DNA of 14,103 nucleotides from Rhodospirillaceae bacterium. Lineage in GTDB: Bacteria; Pseudomonadota; Alphaproteobacteria; Thalassobaculales; Thalassobaculaceae. The notes beneath the pieces are model-generated. The model had not been told where the DNA came from. It ran no database searches and saw only the letters and a program-made list of their open reading frames with translations. Numbering within the stretch: the first letter of the stretch is position 1; every line of letters begins with the position of its first letter. The position numbers were made by a program, and so were the translations under genes. The stretch spans positions 4,703-18,805 of the forward strand of contig PCAV01000049.1 of NCBI GenBank assembly GCA_002730675.1, in the 5' to 3' direction. Of the stretch, positions 1 through 7,632 are shown piece by piece.

Positions 1-960
1 CCACAAATTCAGGGGCAAGCCATGATTATGATCGATGGAAAGGCAACGGGAGTTTTATTACGTGGTCTAGATCCCTTAATCATGCAAAATAAAAGCCTTA
101 TCAGTGAAAATATAGTGGACGGGAAATTAGAAGAGTTTGGAAGCGGCGCGGATATAGTGATTGGAGAACGGCTGGCGAATCGCATAGGGGTGACCCCGGG
201 AGATAAAGTTCTGTTGATCTCCCCAACTAGCTCTATCACTGCGTTTGGAAATATGCCCCGTATTAAAGCATTCAAAGTAACGGCCGTCTTTAATGTGGGA
301 ATGTATGAGTATGATAGCACTTTTGCCTATCTGCCAATGCGACAAGCGCAACTTTTTTTTAGGAGTGGTAACACTGTAAACGCATTGGAAGTAGAAATTA
401 AAAACCCGGCAAAGGTTGGAGAGTTAAGAAAGAAATTAGAAAAAATACTCTCTGGAAATAGATATGCTCTTGATTGGAAGCAGAGAAATTCAAGTTTTTT
501 TAACGCTTTAAAAGTTGAGCGTAATGTAATGTTTCTTATTTTAACATTAATAATTCTTGTGGCAGCATTTAATATTATCTCCTCAATGATAATGTTGGTA
601 TACGACAAAACACATTCTATAGCTATCTTGCGAACGATGGGTGCGTCGCGGGGGGCCATAACGCGTATTTTTTTTCTATCAGGCTCAATCGTTGGATTTG
701 TTGGTACTGGCACTGGACTGGTCTTGGGAGTGGTGTTCTGTTTGAATATAGAAAGCGTTAGAGGTTTAATGGAATCTTTAACTGGCGCAGAACTTTTTTC
801 AGCAGAGATATACTTTCTATCCAAATTGCCAGCCGAAATAGATTGGGGCGAGGTCGCGTACGTCGTTGCTATGGCAGTTTTTTTAACTTTTATAGCCTCG
901 ATATATCCCGCTTGGCGAGCTTCCAGAACAGAGCCTGCGGAGGTGCTTCGGGGTGAATAG
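1..960 (+). CDS. Lipoprotein-releasing ABC transporter permease, LolC/LolE family (5' end missing)
   Basis: This is the C-terminal part of the membrane subunit of the Lol complex, which extracts lipoproteins from the inner membrane and passes them to LolA. The frame is open from the first base of the window, so the start lies upstream; 319 residues are visible, and roughly 100 (first membrane helix and start of the periplasmic domain) are missing by comparison with the usual length of a little over 400. Fragment residues 1 to about 165 are the periplasmic domain. Three hydrophobic segments follow at about 176-200, 220-248 and 285-303, with the typical cytoplasmic coupling sequence KTHSIAILRTMGAS between the first two. 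The protein ends PAEVLRGE, the usual FtsX/LolC-family ending. The stop overlaps lolD by 8 bases. Alphaproteobacteria usually have one such permease rather than separate LolC and LolE, so I give no symbol. Confidence 0.93.
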   Translation, partial: PQIQGQAMIMIDGKATGVLLRGLDPLIMQNKSLISENIVDGKLEEFGSGADIVIGERLANRIGVTPGDKVLLISPTSSITAFGNMPRIKAFKVTAVFNVGMYEYDSTFAYLPMRQAQLFFRSGNTVNALEVEIKNPAKVGELRKKLEKILSGNRYALDWKQRNSSFFNALKVERNVMFLILTLIILVAAFNIISSMIMLVYDKTHSIAILRTMGASRGAITRIFFLSGSIVGFVGTGTGLVLGVVFCLNIESVRGLMESLTGAELFSAEIYFLSKLPAEIDWGEVAYVVAMAVFLTFIASIYPAWRASRTEPAEVLRGE

Positions 961-1651
961 AGAAGAGCCTACTAAATCCCCGGTAATTGAAATAAATCAG
1001 CTGTCGCAATTTTTTCGACAAGGACAAACACGTCTTGAGATACTAAAGAACGTGAGTCTAAAAATTAGGGCAGGTGAGATGGTAGGCCTAGTTGGCCCAT
1101 CAGGCTCGGGCAAGTCAACACTTTTGCATTTAGCGGGACTTTTGGAACGGCCTAGCGGCGGTAAAATTGTTTACAAGGGGCAGGATTGCGAATTGATGAC
1201 AGATAATGAGCGAACAAAACTGCGTCTTCACGAAATAGGCTTTATCTATCAATTTCATCATTTGTTGCCCGAATTTTCAGCCCGAGATAATGTTATGATG
1301 CCACAATTGATTGCAGGTCTTACAAAAAACGAAGCTGCAAATAGGGCAAATCAGCTTCTTAACATGGTGGGATTAAGTGAGAGGGGAGACCATAAGCCTA
1401 GTCAATTATCTGGGGGGGAGAAACAGCGCGTAGCCATTGTACGATCCATTGCAAACGTGCCTCAATTAGTACTTGCGGATGAGCCAACTGGTAATCTCGA
1501 CCCCCTTACGTCTACTCAAGTTTTTGAACAGCTTAGAAGCGTCATAAAAGGGGGGAAGTTATCTGCTCTTATAGCAACACATAATCATCAGCTGGCAGAA
1601 AAACTCGACCGTATTTTCAAAATAGAGGGGGGAAGCTTGGTTGAACTTTAG
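953..1651 (+). CDS. lolD: Lipoprotein-releasing system ATP-binding protein LolD
   Basis: This is the cytoplasmic ATPase that powers the Lol lipoprotein-releasing complex, partner of the permease just upstream. At 232 residues it has normal length. Visible motifs are Walker A GPSGSGKST at 48-56, Q-loop Gln100 followed by FHHLLPEF (the LolD/MacB type of sequence), ABC signature LSGGE at 152-156, Walker B LVLADEP at 172-178 and the H-loop histidine at 210. The start is GTG at 953, eight bases inside the permease gene. It is preceded by GGAGG at 939-943 with a 9-base gap, which supports this start and suggests translational coupling. The N-terminal stretch before the first ABC strand is short and unremarkable. 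Confidence 0.96.
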   Translation: MNREEPTKSPVIEINQLSQFFRQGQTRLEILKNVSLKIRAGEMVGLVGPSGSGKSTLLHLAGLLERPSGGKIVYKGQDCELMTDNERTKLRLHEIGFIYQFHHLLPEFSARDNVMMPQLIAGLTKNEAANRANQLLNMVGLSERGDHKPSQLSGGEKQRVAIVRSIANVPQLVLADEPTGNLDPLTSTQVFEQLRSVIKGGKLSALIATHNHQLAEKLDRIFKIEGGSLVEL

Positions 1652-1736
1652 CGTAATCATTTTCTTTAAGAAAAGTGAGAGCCTGACGTGTGCTGACTGT
1701 TAGTTTAATCATTAATAAGAATGACTGAGGATATAG

Positions 1737-4700
1737 ATGCAACCTAGTGGATTTGTTCACCTTTCTGTTCACACAGCCTTTTCTTTGGCTGAAGGTGCTA
1801 TTCAAATAGAAGACCTTGTCTCCAAGTGTGTAGAAGAAAATATGCCAGCTGTCTGTATTACAGATACGGGAAATTTATTTGGGGCTTTAGAATTTGCTGT
1901 GAAAGCCAGTGAGGCAGGACTGCAGCCCATTATTGGGGTTGAAATAAAGGTTTCTAGAAGTGGTAGATCGGGTGATGATTTGCAACCGCACACCAAAACA
2001 GCTGGTTCAGCCATAAATATTATTGATAATCTAAATTTAATAGTGAAAAACCAGCAAGGCTATCTCAATTTACTAGATCTAATAAGTAAGTCATTTCTTG
2101 ACACTGAGGACGCTGATACACCGCATGTAAGTTTTGAGGATTTAGAGTCCAAAAACGATGGATTAATAGCGCTAACAGGCTGGACCTCAGGTCAGGTTGG
2201 TAAATTAATTTTAGAGGCTAAGGTGTCAAAAGCGGAGGAGGCGTTATTAGACCTTCACCAGATATTTGAGGACCGGCTTTACATCGAAATACAGCGCCAC
2301 GGCGTCGCAAATGAGCGTTTAGTCGAAAAACAAAAATTGGAATTTGCCTTCAGGCATAATATTCCATTGGTTGCCACCAACAACTGTCATTTTATCTCAA
2401 AAAATCTTTATGATGCTCACGATATTTTACTATGCATTGCACAATCTACAACGGTAAGTGATGCGTCGCGGAAACGCTTAACCGACCAACATTACTTCAA
2501 ATCTTCATCTGAGATGATCGAACTCTTCGAAGATTTACCAGAAGCAATCGAAAATACAGTAATTATTGCTAGACGCTGTAGTTTTATGCCGCAGACGTTA
2601 GCACCGATCCTGCCTAAATTTGTTTCAGCGGAAGCTGAAGATGAGGGTGCAGACTTGCACGTAAAATCTATAGCAGGGTTAGAAAAACGTTTTGGGGAGA
2701 CTGTATTTAAAGCTGGTTTGAGTGATGAAAATTTGGATGCAAAGAGAGAATTGTATAAAGATCGGCTGGAAGCAGAACTTGCTATTATAAATCAAATGGG
2801 CTTTCCAGGTTATTTTCTAATTGTGGCGGACTTTATACAATGGGCAAAAAGGACGGGTATTCCTGTTGGCCCGGGTCGTGGTTCGGGTGCGGGTTCTTTA
2901 GTGGCTTGGTCTTTATTGATTACTGACCTGGATCCCATTCGATGGGGGCTGTTGTTTGAGCGGTTTCTCAATCCTGAGAGAGTATCAATGCCAGATTTTG
3001 ATATTGATTTCTGTCAAGAACGTCGTGGAGAAGTAATCAATTACGTGCAAGAAAAATATGGCCACGACCGTGTAGCCCAAATTATAACATTTGGAAAACT
3101 CCAAGCAAGAGCTGTACTTAGAGATGTAGGGCGTGTTCTTGAAATGCCCTATGGGCAGGTGGATCGTATCTGTAAAATGGTGCCGAATAACCCTGCTAAT
3201 CCAACAAAGTTGAGCGAAGCGATAGCCGGTGATGCAGAACTACGAAAATTGCGAGATCAGGATGAAAGCACAGCAAGGCTATTAGAGAACGGGCTGAAGT
3301 TAGAGGGTCTCTACCGTAATGCATCGACACATGCCGCTGGACTTGTGATTGGGGATAGACCCTTGAAAGATTTGGTTCCCCTTTATAAAGACGCGAAATC
3401 CGATATGCCGGCAACTCAATTTAATATGAAGTGGGTTGAGTCAGCTGGGTTAGTCAAATTCGATTTCCTAGGTTTAAAAACATTATCGGTCATTCAAAAG
3501 GCAATAGAACTCCTAAACGCAAGGGGTATAAAACTCGATTTGGCTGGCTTACCTCTGAATGACCAAAAGACTTTCCAAATGATTAGTAAAGGGGACAGTA
3601 TAGGTGTTTTTCAGCTTGAAAGCTCTGGGATGCGAGACGTGTTGAAGAAAATGCAGCCAGATAGGTTCGAGGACATAATAGCTTTGGTTGCCCTCTACCG
3701 GCCTGGACCAATGGCAAATATTCCAAATTATATTGCGCGTAAACATGGTGAGGAACCAGTAGACTACATGCATGAGAAATTAGAATCAGTATTGAGTGAG
3801 ACTTACGGCATAATGATTTATCAAGAGCAAGTACAGCAGGCTGCGCAACAACTGGCGGGTTACACCTTGGGTGGAGCTGATTTGCTTAGAAGGGCGATGG
3901 GTAAAAAAATAAAGTCGGAAATGGATGCACAAAGAGAGGTGTTTGTTGAGGGAGCTGTCCAACAAGGGGTTTCGTCCGAAAAAGCGGGGTCAATATTTGA
4001 AACTATCTCAGCCTTTGCTGGGTACGGCTTCAATAAAAGTCATGCGGCGGCTTACGCCCTTATCGCGTATCAAACGGCTTTCCTAAAGGCGAATTTTCCG
4101 GTGGAGTTTTTGGCAGCATCTATGACGTTTGACATGGGGAATACAGATAAATTAGCAATCTTTCGTCAGGAACTTAAAAACCTCAACATAGAAATACTTC
4201 AACCTGATATTAATAAATCTGGCCCGGATTTTAGAGTAGAGGAAATGGAAGGCTCTGGTTCGCTTGCAATACGTTATGCGCTGTCAGCTCTAAAAAATGT
4301 TGGTGGATCCGCTATGGAGGTATTAGAGCAGGAGAGGATTGAAAATGGGCCGTTCTCAAATTTGTCTGATTTTTTAGCTCGGGTAGACGGAAAGTCCGTT
4401 AATAAGCGTAGTTTGGAAAATTTGATCAAATCTGGTGCATTGGACTGCATTCAGAGAAATAGGGCTGAGCTATTTGAAGGTCTCGACATGATCATGCGAC
4501 ATGTAAATGCTGCTAACGCTGAGTCAAAAAGAGATCAACAAAATTTATTTTCTGGCGAGGAAACAACCCAAATAAATCGTTTCAAGCTTCCTAGTTTTGA
4601 AGAATGGCCAGCTCTAAAGAAACTAAGCAATGAGTTTGAGGCAATCGGGTTTTATTTAAACGCTCATCCTTTAGATGCCTATGGTGACGCGCTTACAAAA

Positions 4701-5237
4701 CATGGAGTAATAAGTAGTTCAAATCTTACCCTTGAATTAAAAAATAGAGGGGGAACGGCCAGAATGGACGTTGCTGGAATAGTTTCTTCTGCTCGAACCA
4801 GAGTTAATCAAAGAGGTGGAAAATATGCGTTTGTTCAGATGAGCGACCAAGGGGGCATTTTTGAAGTTACTGTGTTTTCAGAGCTGCTGGCCACTTCAGG
4901 CGAATTTCTCAAACCGGGAGAAGCAGTATTGATCCGTTGTGATTGCAAACTAGAAAATGATTTTACGAGGCTCACGGCATGTAAAATTACATCTCTAGAT
5001 AACTCATTACAAGATAGCGTTAGGGGTTTTAAAATTTACATTAACGATCAAAATACTGTTAATAATCTCGTAAAGATTTTGGAAAGACAAAAAGCGGGCT
5101 CCGGAAAGATAAACCTCATTATTCAAAACACTAATCAAGAGTTTGATCTCTTGCTTCCCGAATCTTATGAACTGAATTCTAGCTTTAGGGCCGCGTTAAA
5201 ATCCCTCCCTGGCATCATCGAAGTGGTGGATCATTAA
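1737..5237 (+). CDS. dnaE: DNA polymerase III alpha subunit (replicative polymerase), DnaE1 type
   Basis: This is the catalytic subunit of the chromosomal replicase. At 1166 residues it is full length for DnaE1. Domains run in order: PHP at about 5-275 (VHLSVHTAFSLAEGA near the start), palm with GPGRGSGAGS at 378-387 and the acidic PDFDIDF motif at 419-425, the third catalytic aspartate in KFDFLGL (Asp576), fingers at about 600-820, a helix-hairpin-helix region at about 840-905, a clamp-binding motif QQNLF at 934-938, and an OB fold at about 1008-1085. The PHP domain has TDTGN where metal-binding forms have TDHGN, so it is probably not a nuclease and proofreading would come from DnaQ. The ATG at 1737 is preceded by GAGGA (1727-1731) with a 5-base gap. 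There is an 85-base gap after lolD with no clear promoter; independent transcription is possible. Confidence 0.97.
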   Translation: MQPSGFVHLSVHTAFSLAEGAIQIEDLVSKCVEENMPAVCITDTGNLFGALEFAVKASEAGLQPIIGVEIKVSRSGRSGDDLQPHTKTAGSAINIIDNLNLIVKNQQGYLNLLDLISKSFLDTEDADTPHVSFEDLESKNDGLIALTGWTSGQVGKLILEAKVSKAEEALLDLHQIFEDRLYIEIQRHGVANERLVEKQKLEFAFRHNIPLVATNNCHFISKNLYDAHDILLCIAQSTTVSDASRKRLTDQHYFKSSSEMIELFEDLPEAIENTVIIARRCSFMPQTLAPILPKFVSAEAEDEGADLHVKSIAGLEKRFGETVFKAGLSDENLDAKRELYKDRLEAELAIINQMGFPGYFLIVADFIQWAKRTGIPVGPGRGSGAGSLVAWSLLITDLDPIRWGLLFERFLNPERVSMPDFDIDFCQERRGEVINYVQEKYGHDRVAQIITFGKLQARAVLRDVGRVLEMPYGQVDRICKMVPNNPANPTKLSEAIAGDAELRKLRDQDESTARLLENGLKLEGLYRNASTHAAGLVIGDRPLKDLVPLYKDAKSDMPATQFNMKWVESAGLVKFDFLGLKTLSVIQKAIELLNARGIKLDLAGLPLNDQKTFQMISKGDSIGVFQLESSGMRDVLKKMQPDRFEDIIALVALYRPGPMANIPNYIARKHGEEPVDYMHEKLESVLSETYGIMIYQEQVQQAAQQLAGYTLGGADLLRRAMGKKIKSEMDAQREVFVEGAVQQGVSSEKAGSIFETISAFAGYGFNKSHAAAYALIAYQTAFLKANFPVEFLAASMTFDMGNTDKLAIFRQELKNLNIEILQPDINKSGPDFRVEEMEGSGSLAIRYALSALKNVGGSAMEVLEQERIENGPFSNLSDFLARVDGKSVNKRSLENLIKSGALDCIQRNRAELFEGLDMIMRHVNAANAESKRDQQNLFSGEETTQINRFKLPSFEEWPALKKLSNEFEAIGFYLNAHPLDAYGDALTKHGVISSSNLTLELKNRGGTARMDVAGIVSSARTRVNQRGGKYAFVQMSDQGGIFEVTVFSELLATSGEFLKPGEAVLIRCDCKLENDFTRLTACKITSLDNSLQDSVRGFKIYINDQNTVNNLVKILERQKAGSGKINLIIQNTNQEFDLLLPESYELNSSFRAALKSLPGIIEVVDH

Positions 5238-5323
5238 CACGAATAACCAGCGTGGAATTAAAATAATTTAAAAACCCAAAATTGCTATATGTAGCCAGAA
5301 ATTTCTAGATGAGGACATTTTTA

Positions 5324-6142
5324 ATGTCACGATTTTATCGGAATTTGCTTTCGGAGATACGCTCAAAAAACGGTATGACTATTATCGTCCACTCTCGGTC
5401 ATCGACTGAAAATGCGAAGACTATGGCCGAAAAACTAACAGCGTCAGCATTGACTGATAGAGCTCGATATGTGTCAAAGATGACATAGTTAGAACATGCA
5501 GTTGGTTTGGAGCTGCAAAAACAGCAAAGCGAAGATGTCCCTCTGCTTTTTGCTGACCCTGCAGACAATTCGGGTGGTGGAGGACGAGGAAGTACAACCT
5601 ATATTCTAGAGGCTTTTATTGCAGCGGCTATAAAGAATTGTGTTTTCTCTGTTTTTTACGATGTGGCGGCAGTTGATTTAGCGTGCAAATCAGGGGTGAA
5701 CAGCGAAATCGAGATTACTTTGAATTCTCAAGAGACGAACGAATATTCAAAGCAACTGAAAGTAAAGGCCCGTGTTGTATCACTCCATTCAGGTAAGTTT
5801 AGAGGGCACTACGGGATGGTTGCAGGTACTACGGCTGACACCGGAAAAACGGCTGTGCTAGACTTAGGCGGTATTACCGTTATATGCATAAGCAAACGTC
5901 AACAATGCAGGTCGTCTGATTTTATCTCGGCTTTTGGTTTAGATGTAAGTTCCTTCAGCTCAATAGTAGTAAAATCTAGAGGTCATTTTAGGGCGGGTTT
6001 CAGTCACTTGTTTTCAGACGACCAAATAATTGAGGTGGATGTGCCAAGCCTTACCTCCCCTAATTTATCCAATTTTAAATGGTCGTACCTGCCACGTCCA
6101 GTTTATCCCCTAGACAATTACACCCCATGGGACCTAGATTAG
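5324..6142 (+). pseudogene. Remnant of an M81 / MlrC-family metallopeptidase gene, with in-frame amber codon
   Basis: I recognise the C-terminal domain of the MlrC (microcystinase C-like, peptidase M81) family. It shows ADPADNSGGG, RGSTTYILEAFI, LDLGGITVICISKRQQ, VVKSRGHFRAGFSHLF and the ending LPRPVYPLD. Intact family members are near 490 residues, with an N-terminal zinc-peptidase domain of about 290. Here only about 16 residues precede a stretch (MTIIVHSRSSTENAKTMAEK) that resembles the end of that domain, so most of the catalytic part is gone. One TAG at 5486-5488 interrupts the frame after 54 codons, and the same frame then stays open to 6142. A good ribosome binding site GAGGA (5311-5315) lies 8 bases before the ATG at 5324. 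I infer an internal deletion plus a nonsense mutation. A separately translated C-terminal protein from TTG 5507 is a less likely alternative. Confidence 0.75.
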
Positions 6143-6164
6143 ACATTCATTGTATTTGATTAGG

Positions 6165-6192
6165 TTGCCAAATCTAAATTGTAAGTTAGAAT
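6165..6192 (+). promoter_or_regulatory. Sigma70-like promoter of the nitrile hydratase/thiocyanate hydrolase-like operon
   Basis: A -35 element TTGCCA (6165-6170) and a -10 element TAGAAT (6187-6192) are separated by 16 bases, each matching five of six consensus positions. It sits in the 97-base gap between the M81 remnant and the first operon gene and predicts a transcript start near 6199, about 40 bases before the start codon. This is a motif match only. Confidence 0.5.
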
Positions 6193-6207
6193 TTGATCGG
6201 TCAAATT
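6190..6207. promoter_or_regulatory. Perfect 18-base palindrome overlapping the -10 element (candidate operator)
   Basis: The arms AATTTGA (6190-6196) and TCAAATT (6201-6207) are exact inverted repeats around TCGG. The left arm overlaps the -10 hexamer and the centre coincides with the predicted transcript start, the classical position for a repressor site. The octamer AATTTGAT recurs at 6204-6211, giving a second overlapping half-site and a CAAATTTG palindrome at 6202-6209. TTGA and TCAA are separated by 4 bases rather than 6, so this is not a standard FNR/Anr box. The regulator is unknown; none is encoded in the window. Confidence 0.45.
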
Positions 6208-6239
6208 TGATACTGTTCTGCTAGAGAGAGATATAAACG

Positions 6240-6575
6240 ATGGAGCGAGATTTTACGGCGCGGGGTAACCATGATATGGGCGGTCTGACAGCTGGTGAAA
6301 TAAATAAAAATGAGCATGATTACGCACTTTGGGAAAAAAGAGTTGATGCTATCATGATGTTATTAACAAATGATCTAAAAATTATGACAGTAGATCAGTT
6401 AAGAAAGGGCATAGAAGCGCTGCCTCCTGATGCTTACGATAAAATGACTTATTATGAACGATGGATATCCTCGATTACAAACGGGTTAGTTGAGGCAGGC
6501 GTAATATCTACTGAAGAACTGAGATCTAGAATGGCCAAAGTTTCCTCTGAACCTCTAAGAGAAAAAGAAAGCTAA
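6240..6575 (+). CDS. Nitrile hydratase beta N-terminal-half protein (thiocyanate hydrolase ScnB-like subunit)
   Basis: This 111-residue protein matches only the N-terminal half of a nitrile hydratase beta subunit: NHDMGG at 10-15, the Trp-Glu of LWEKRV at 30-35, RKGIEALPPDAY at 55-66 and TYYERW at 70-75, then a helix ending VISTEEL. Arg55 aligns with beta Arg56 of Rhodococcus nitrile hydratase, which hydrogen-bonds the oxidised metal-site cysteines. Thiocyanate hydrolase likewise has its beta chain divided into separate subunits in the gene order B-A-C, as here, although its B subunit is longer (about 157 residues). The start ATG is preceded by AGAGAG (6225-6230) at 9 bases. The gene overlaps the next by one base (TAATG). 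P14K-type activators resemble the same half of beta, but the HDMGG start and the neighbours favour a structural subunit. Confidence 0.8.
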   Translation: MERDFTARGNHDMGGLTAGEINKNEHDYALWEKRVDAIMMLLTNDLKIMTVDQLRKGIEALPPDAYDKMTYYERWISSITNGLVEAGVISTEELRSRMAKVSSEPLREKES

Positions 6576-6865
6576 TGCCGCAATTTACAGTTGGAGAAAA
6601 AGTTAGAGTTTTAAGTCAATGGCCTCCTAGCCCCCCAATTCACTGTCGCACGCCTTATTATATAAGAGGCTGTTCTGGAATAATTGAGAGATATTGTGGT
6701 GATTTTCCAAACCCAGAGGAGTTGGCTTTTGGTCGTGTGGAGCCAAGAAACTTGTCCTTGTACAGGGTGCGTTTCAAGCAGCGTGATTTGTGGGACAGCT
6801 ATCAAGGTGGGTTGTCGGACATGATCGATATTGAAATATATGAAAACTGGTTAGAGAAGATATAG
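6575..6865 (+). CDS. Nitrile hydratase beta C-terminal-half protein, SH3-like (thiocyanate hydrolase ScnA-like subunit)
   Basis: This 96-residue protein corresponds to the C-terminal SH3-like barrel of nitrile hydratase beta. FTVGEKVRV at 4-12 opens the barrel, HCRTPYYIRGCSGIIERY at 23-40 is the conserved loop and strand, NPEELAFG lies at 46-53, YRVRF at 63-67, DLW at 71-73 and the ending YENWLEKI is typical. Arg25 aligns with beta Arg141 of Rhodococcus nitrile hydratase, the second arginine contacting the oxidised cysteines. Together this protein and the preceding one total 207 residues, about one normal beta subunit. The start codon shares its A with the previous stop, so translation is probably coupled and gives equimolar amounts. 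Thiocyanate hydrolase alpha (about 126 residues) has the same domain but a longer N-terminus. Role in the complex is inferred from family and context. Confidence 0.8.
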   Translation: MPQFTVGEKVRVLSQWPPSPPIHCRTPYYIRGCSGIIERYCGDFPNPEELAFGRVEPRNLSLYRVRFKQRDLWDSYQGGLSDMIDIEIYENWLEKI

Positions 6866-6879
6866 AGAGGGCTCAGTAC

Positions 6880-7527
6880 GTGACAGAAACAAGTGATCAT
6901 GAACATTTACATCAGTACGATCCTGGACATGAACATCCGCTGCAGGCAGATCAAGATGATAGCATAACTTACTTCAAAGTGATGGAAGCAGCTGTAAGAA
7001 ATCTTTTAATTGAAAAAAAATTAATCACAGCTGAACAAATAAGAGAAAAAATAGAACAAATGGATGCGAGAGTACCTGCTAATGGCGCGAAAATTATTGC
7101 TAAGTCGTGGGTTGATTTGGAATTCAAACGCAAACTTTTAGCTAATCCTCGAAAAGCCATCGCGGAGTTTGGGCATGATATAGGACCGCTTCATCTTATA
7201 GTTCTTGAAAATACTGAAAAAGTTCACAACGTGGTGGTCTGTACTTTGTGTTCCTGCTATCCACGGTGGATCCTTGGACTTCCACCGGACTGGTATAAAA
7301 GTCGGGAGTACAGATCCAGAGTGGTCAGAGAGCCGAGAGAAGTGTTGCAAGAATTTGGTACTAATATTTCACTTGATCGTGAAGTGCGGGTGCATGATTC
7401 AACCGCTGATATGCGTTACTTGGTTCTTCCCATGCGTCCAAAAGGATCGGAAGGAATGACGGAAGATGAACTAGTGCCACTGATAGGAAGAGACGCGATG
7501 ATTGGGGTAACGGAAGTTACAGTCTAA
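6880..7527 (+). CDS. Nitrile hydratase alpha / thiocyanate hydrolase gamma-type catalytic subunit
   Basis: This is the metal-binding catalytic subunit of the nitrile hydratase superfamily, 215 residues. The N-terminus is histidine-rich (residues 7-19), followed by MEAAVRNLLIEKKLIT and the WVDLEFKRKLL helix region. The metal site is VCTLCSC, with Cys121, Cys124 and Cys126. Thr in the second position of CTLCSC is the cobalt type (iron enzymes have Ser). In the family the second and third cysteines are oxidised to sulfinic and sulfenic acid. DWYKSREYRSRVVREPR at 137-153 and MRYLVLPMRPKGSEGMTEDEL at 178-198 are also conserved. The residues after the site read YPRWILG, whereas nitrile hydratases usually have YPWPVLG and thiocyanate hydrolase YPRPILG, so the substrate is uncertain. 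The start is GTG, supported by GAGAGG (6865-6870) 9 bases upstream. No activator gene follows. Confidence 0.88.
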   Translation: MTETSDHEHLHQYDPGHEHPLQADQDDSITYFKVMEAAVRNLLIEKKLITAEQIREKIEQMDARVPANGAKIIAKSWVDLEFKRKLLANPRKAIAEFGHDIGPLHLIVLENTEKVHNVVVCTLCSCYPRWILGLPPDWYKSREYRSRVVREPREVLQEFGTNISLDREVRVHDSTADMRYLVLPMRPKGSEGMTEDELVPLIGRDAMIGVTEVTV

Positions 7528-7587
7528 CTTTCGTTAATCCAAAATTGTTTAAAGAAAACATTTATCAGTCGTAAAACGCATAGAGCC

Positions 7588-7616
7588 TTGCATTTTTTTT
7601 AAATCAACGGTAATAG
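7588..7616 (+). promoter_or_regulatory. Possible rpsB promoter
   Basis: TTGCAT (7588-7593) and TAATAG (7611-7616) are spaced by 17 bases, about 110 bases before the rpsB start codon. Each matches only three of six consensus positions, so this is weak. The position would produce a leader of roughly 100 bases containing the hairpins described separately, and rpsB-tsf operons normally have their own promoter. Confidence 0.28.
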
Positions 7617-7632
7617 ATGTCGGGACTAAATT

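Noticed and set aside
327..824. Minus-strand open frame of 165 codons opposite the Lol permease
   Set aside because: The sense strand encodes a well-conserved membrane protein; the antisense product resembles no known family and is probably a shadow.
1660..1674. Inverted repeat TTTTC-TTTAA-GAAAA after lolD as a terminator
   Set aside because: The stem is five mostly A-T pairs with no following T-run, so it would not terminate transcription.
1749..1880. PHP domain of DnaE with a missing metal-binding histidine (TDTGN) as an anomaly
   Set aside because: A degenerate PHP domain is usual for proteobacterial DnaE1, where DnaQ does the proofreading, so this is expected rather than novel.
5486..5488. 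Amber codon in the M81 remnant as a recoded amino acid (for example pyrrolysine)
   Set aside because: Most of the catalytic domain is already missing, the TAG lies in a variable linker, and no recoding element or machinery is visible. A nonsense mutation is far more likely.
6558..6577. Possible programmed frameshift joining the two half-beta genes into one subunit
   Set aside because: The A-rich run before the stop has only five consecutive A residues and no canonical A-AAA-AAG slippery site. The TAATG overlap and the known split subunits of thiocyanate hydrolase explain the arrangement more simply.
7507..7553. Hairpins at the end of the three-gene operon (GTAAC-GGAA-GTTAC and TGTTT/AAACA) as a terminator
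   Set aside because: Both stems are short and weak, the first lies inside the coding sequence, and neither is followed by a proper T-run.
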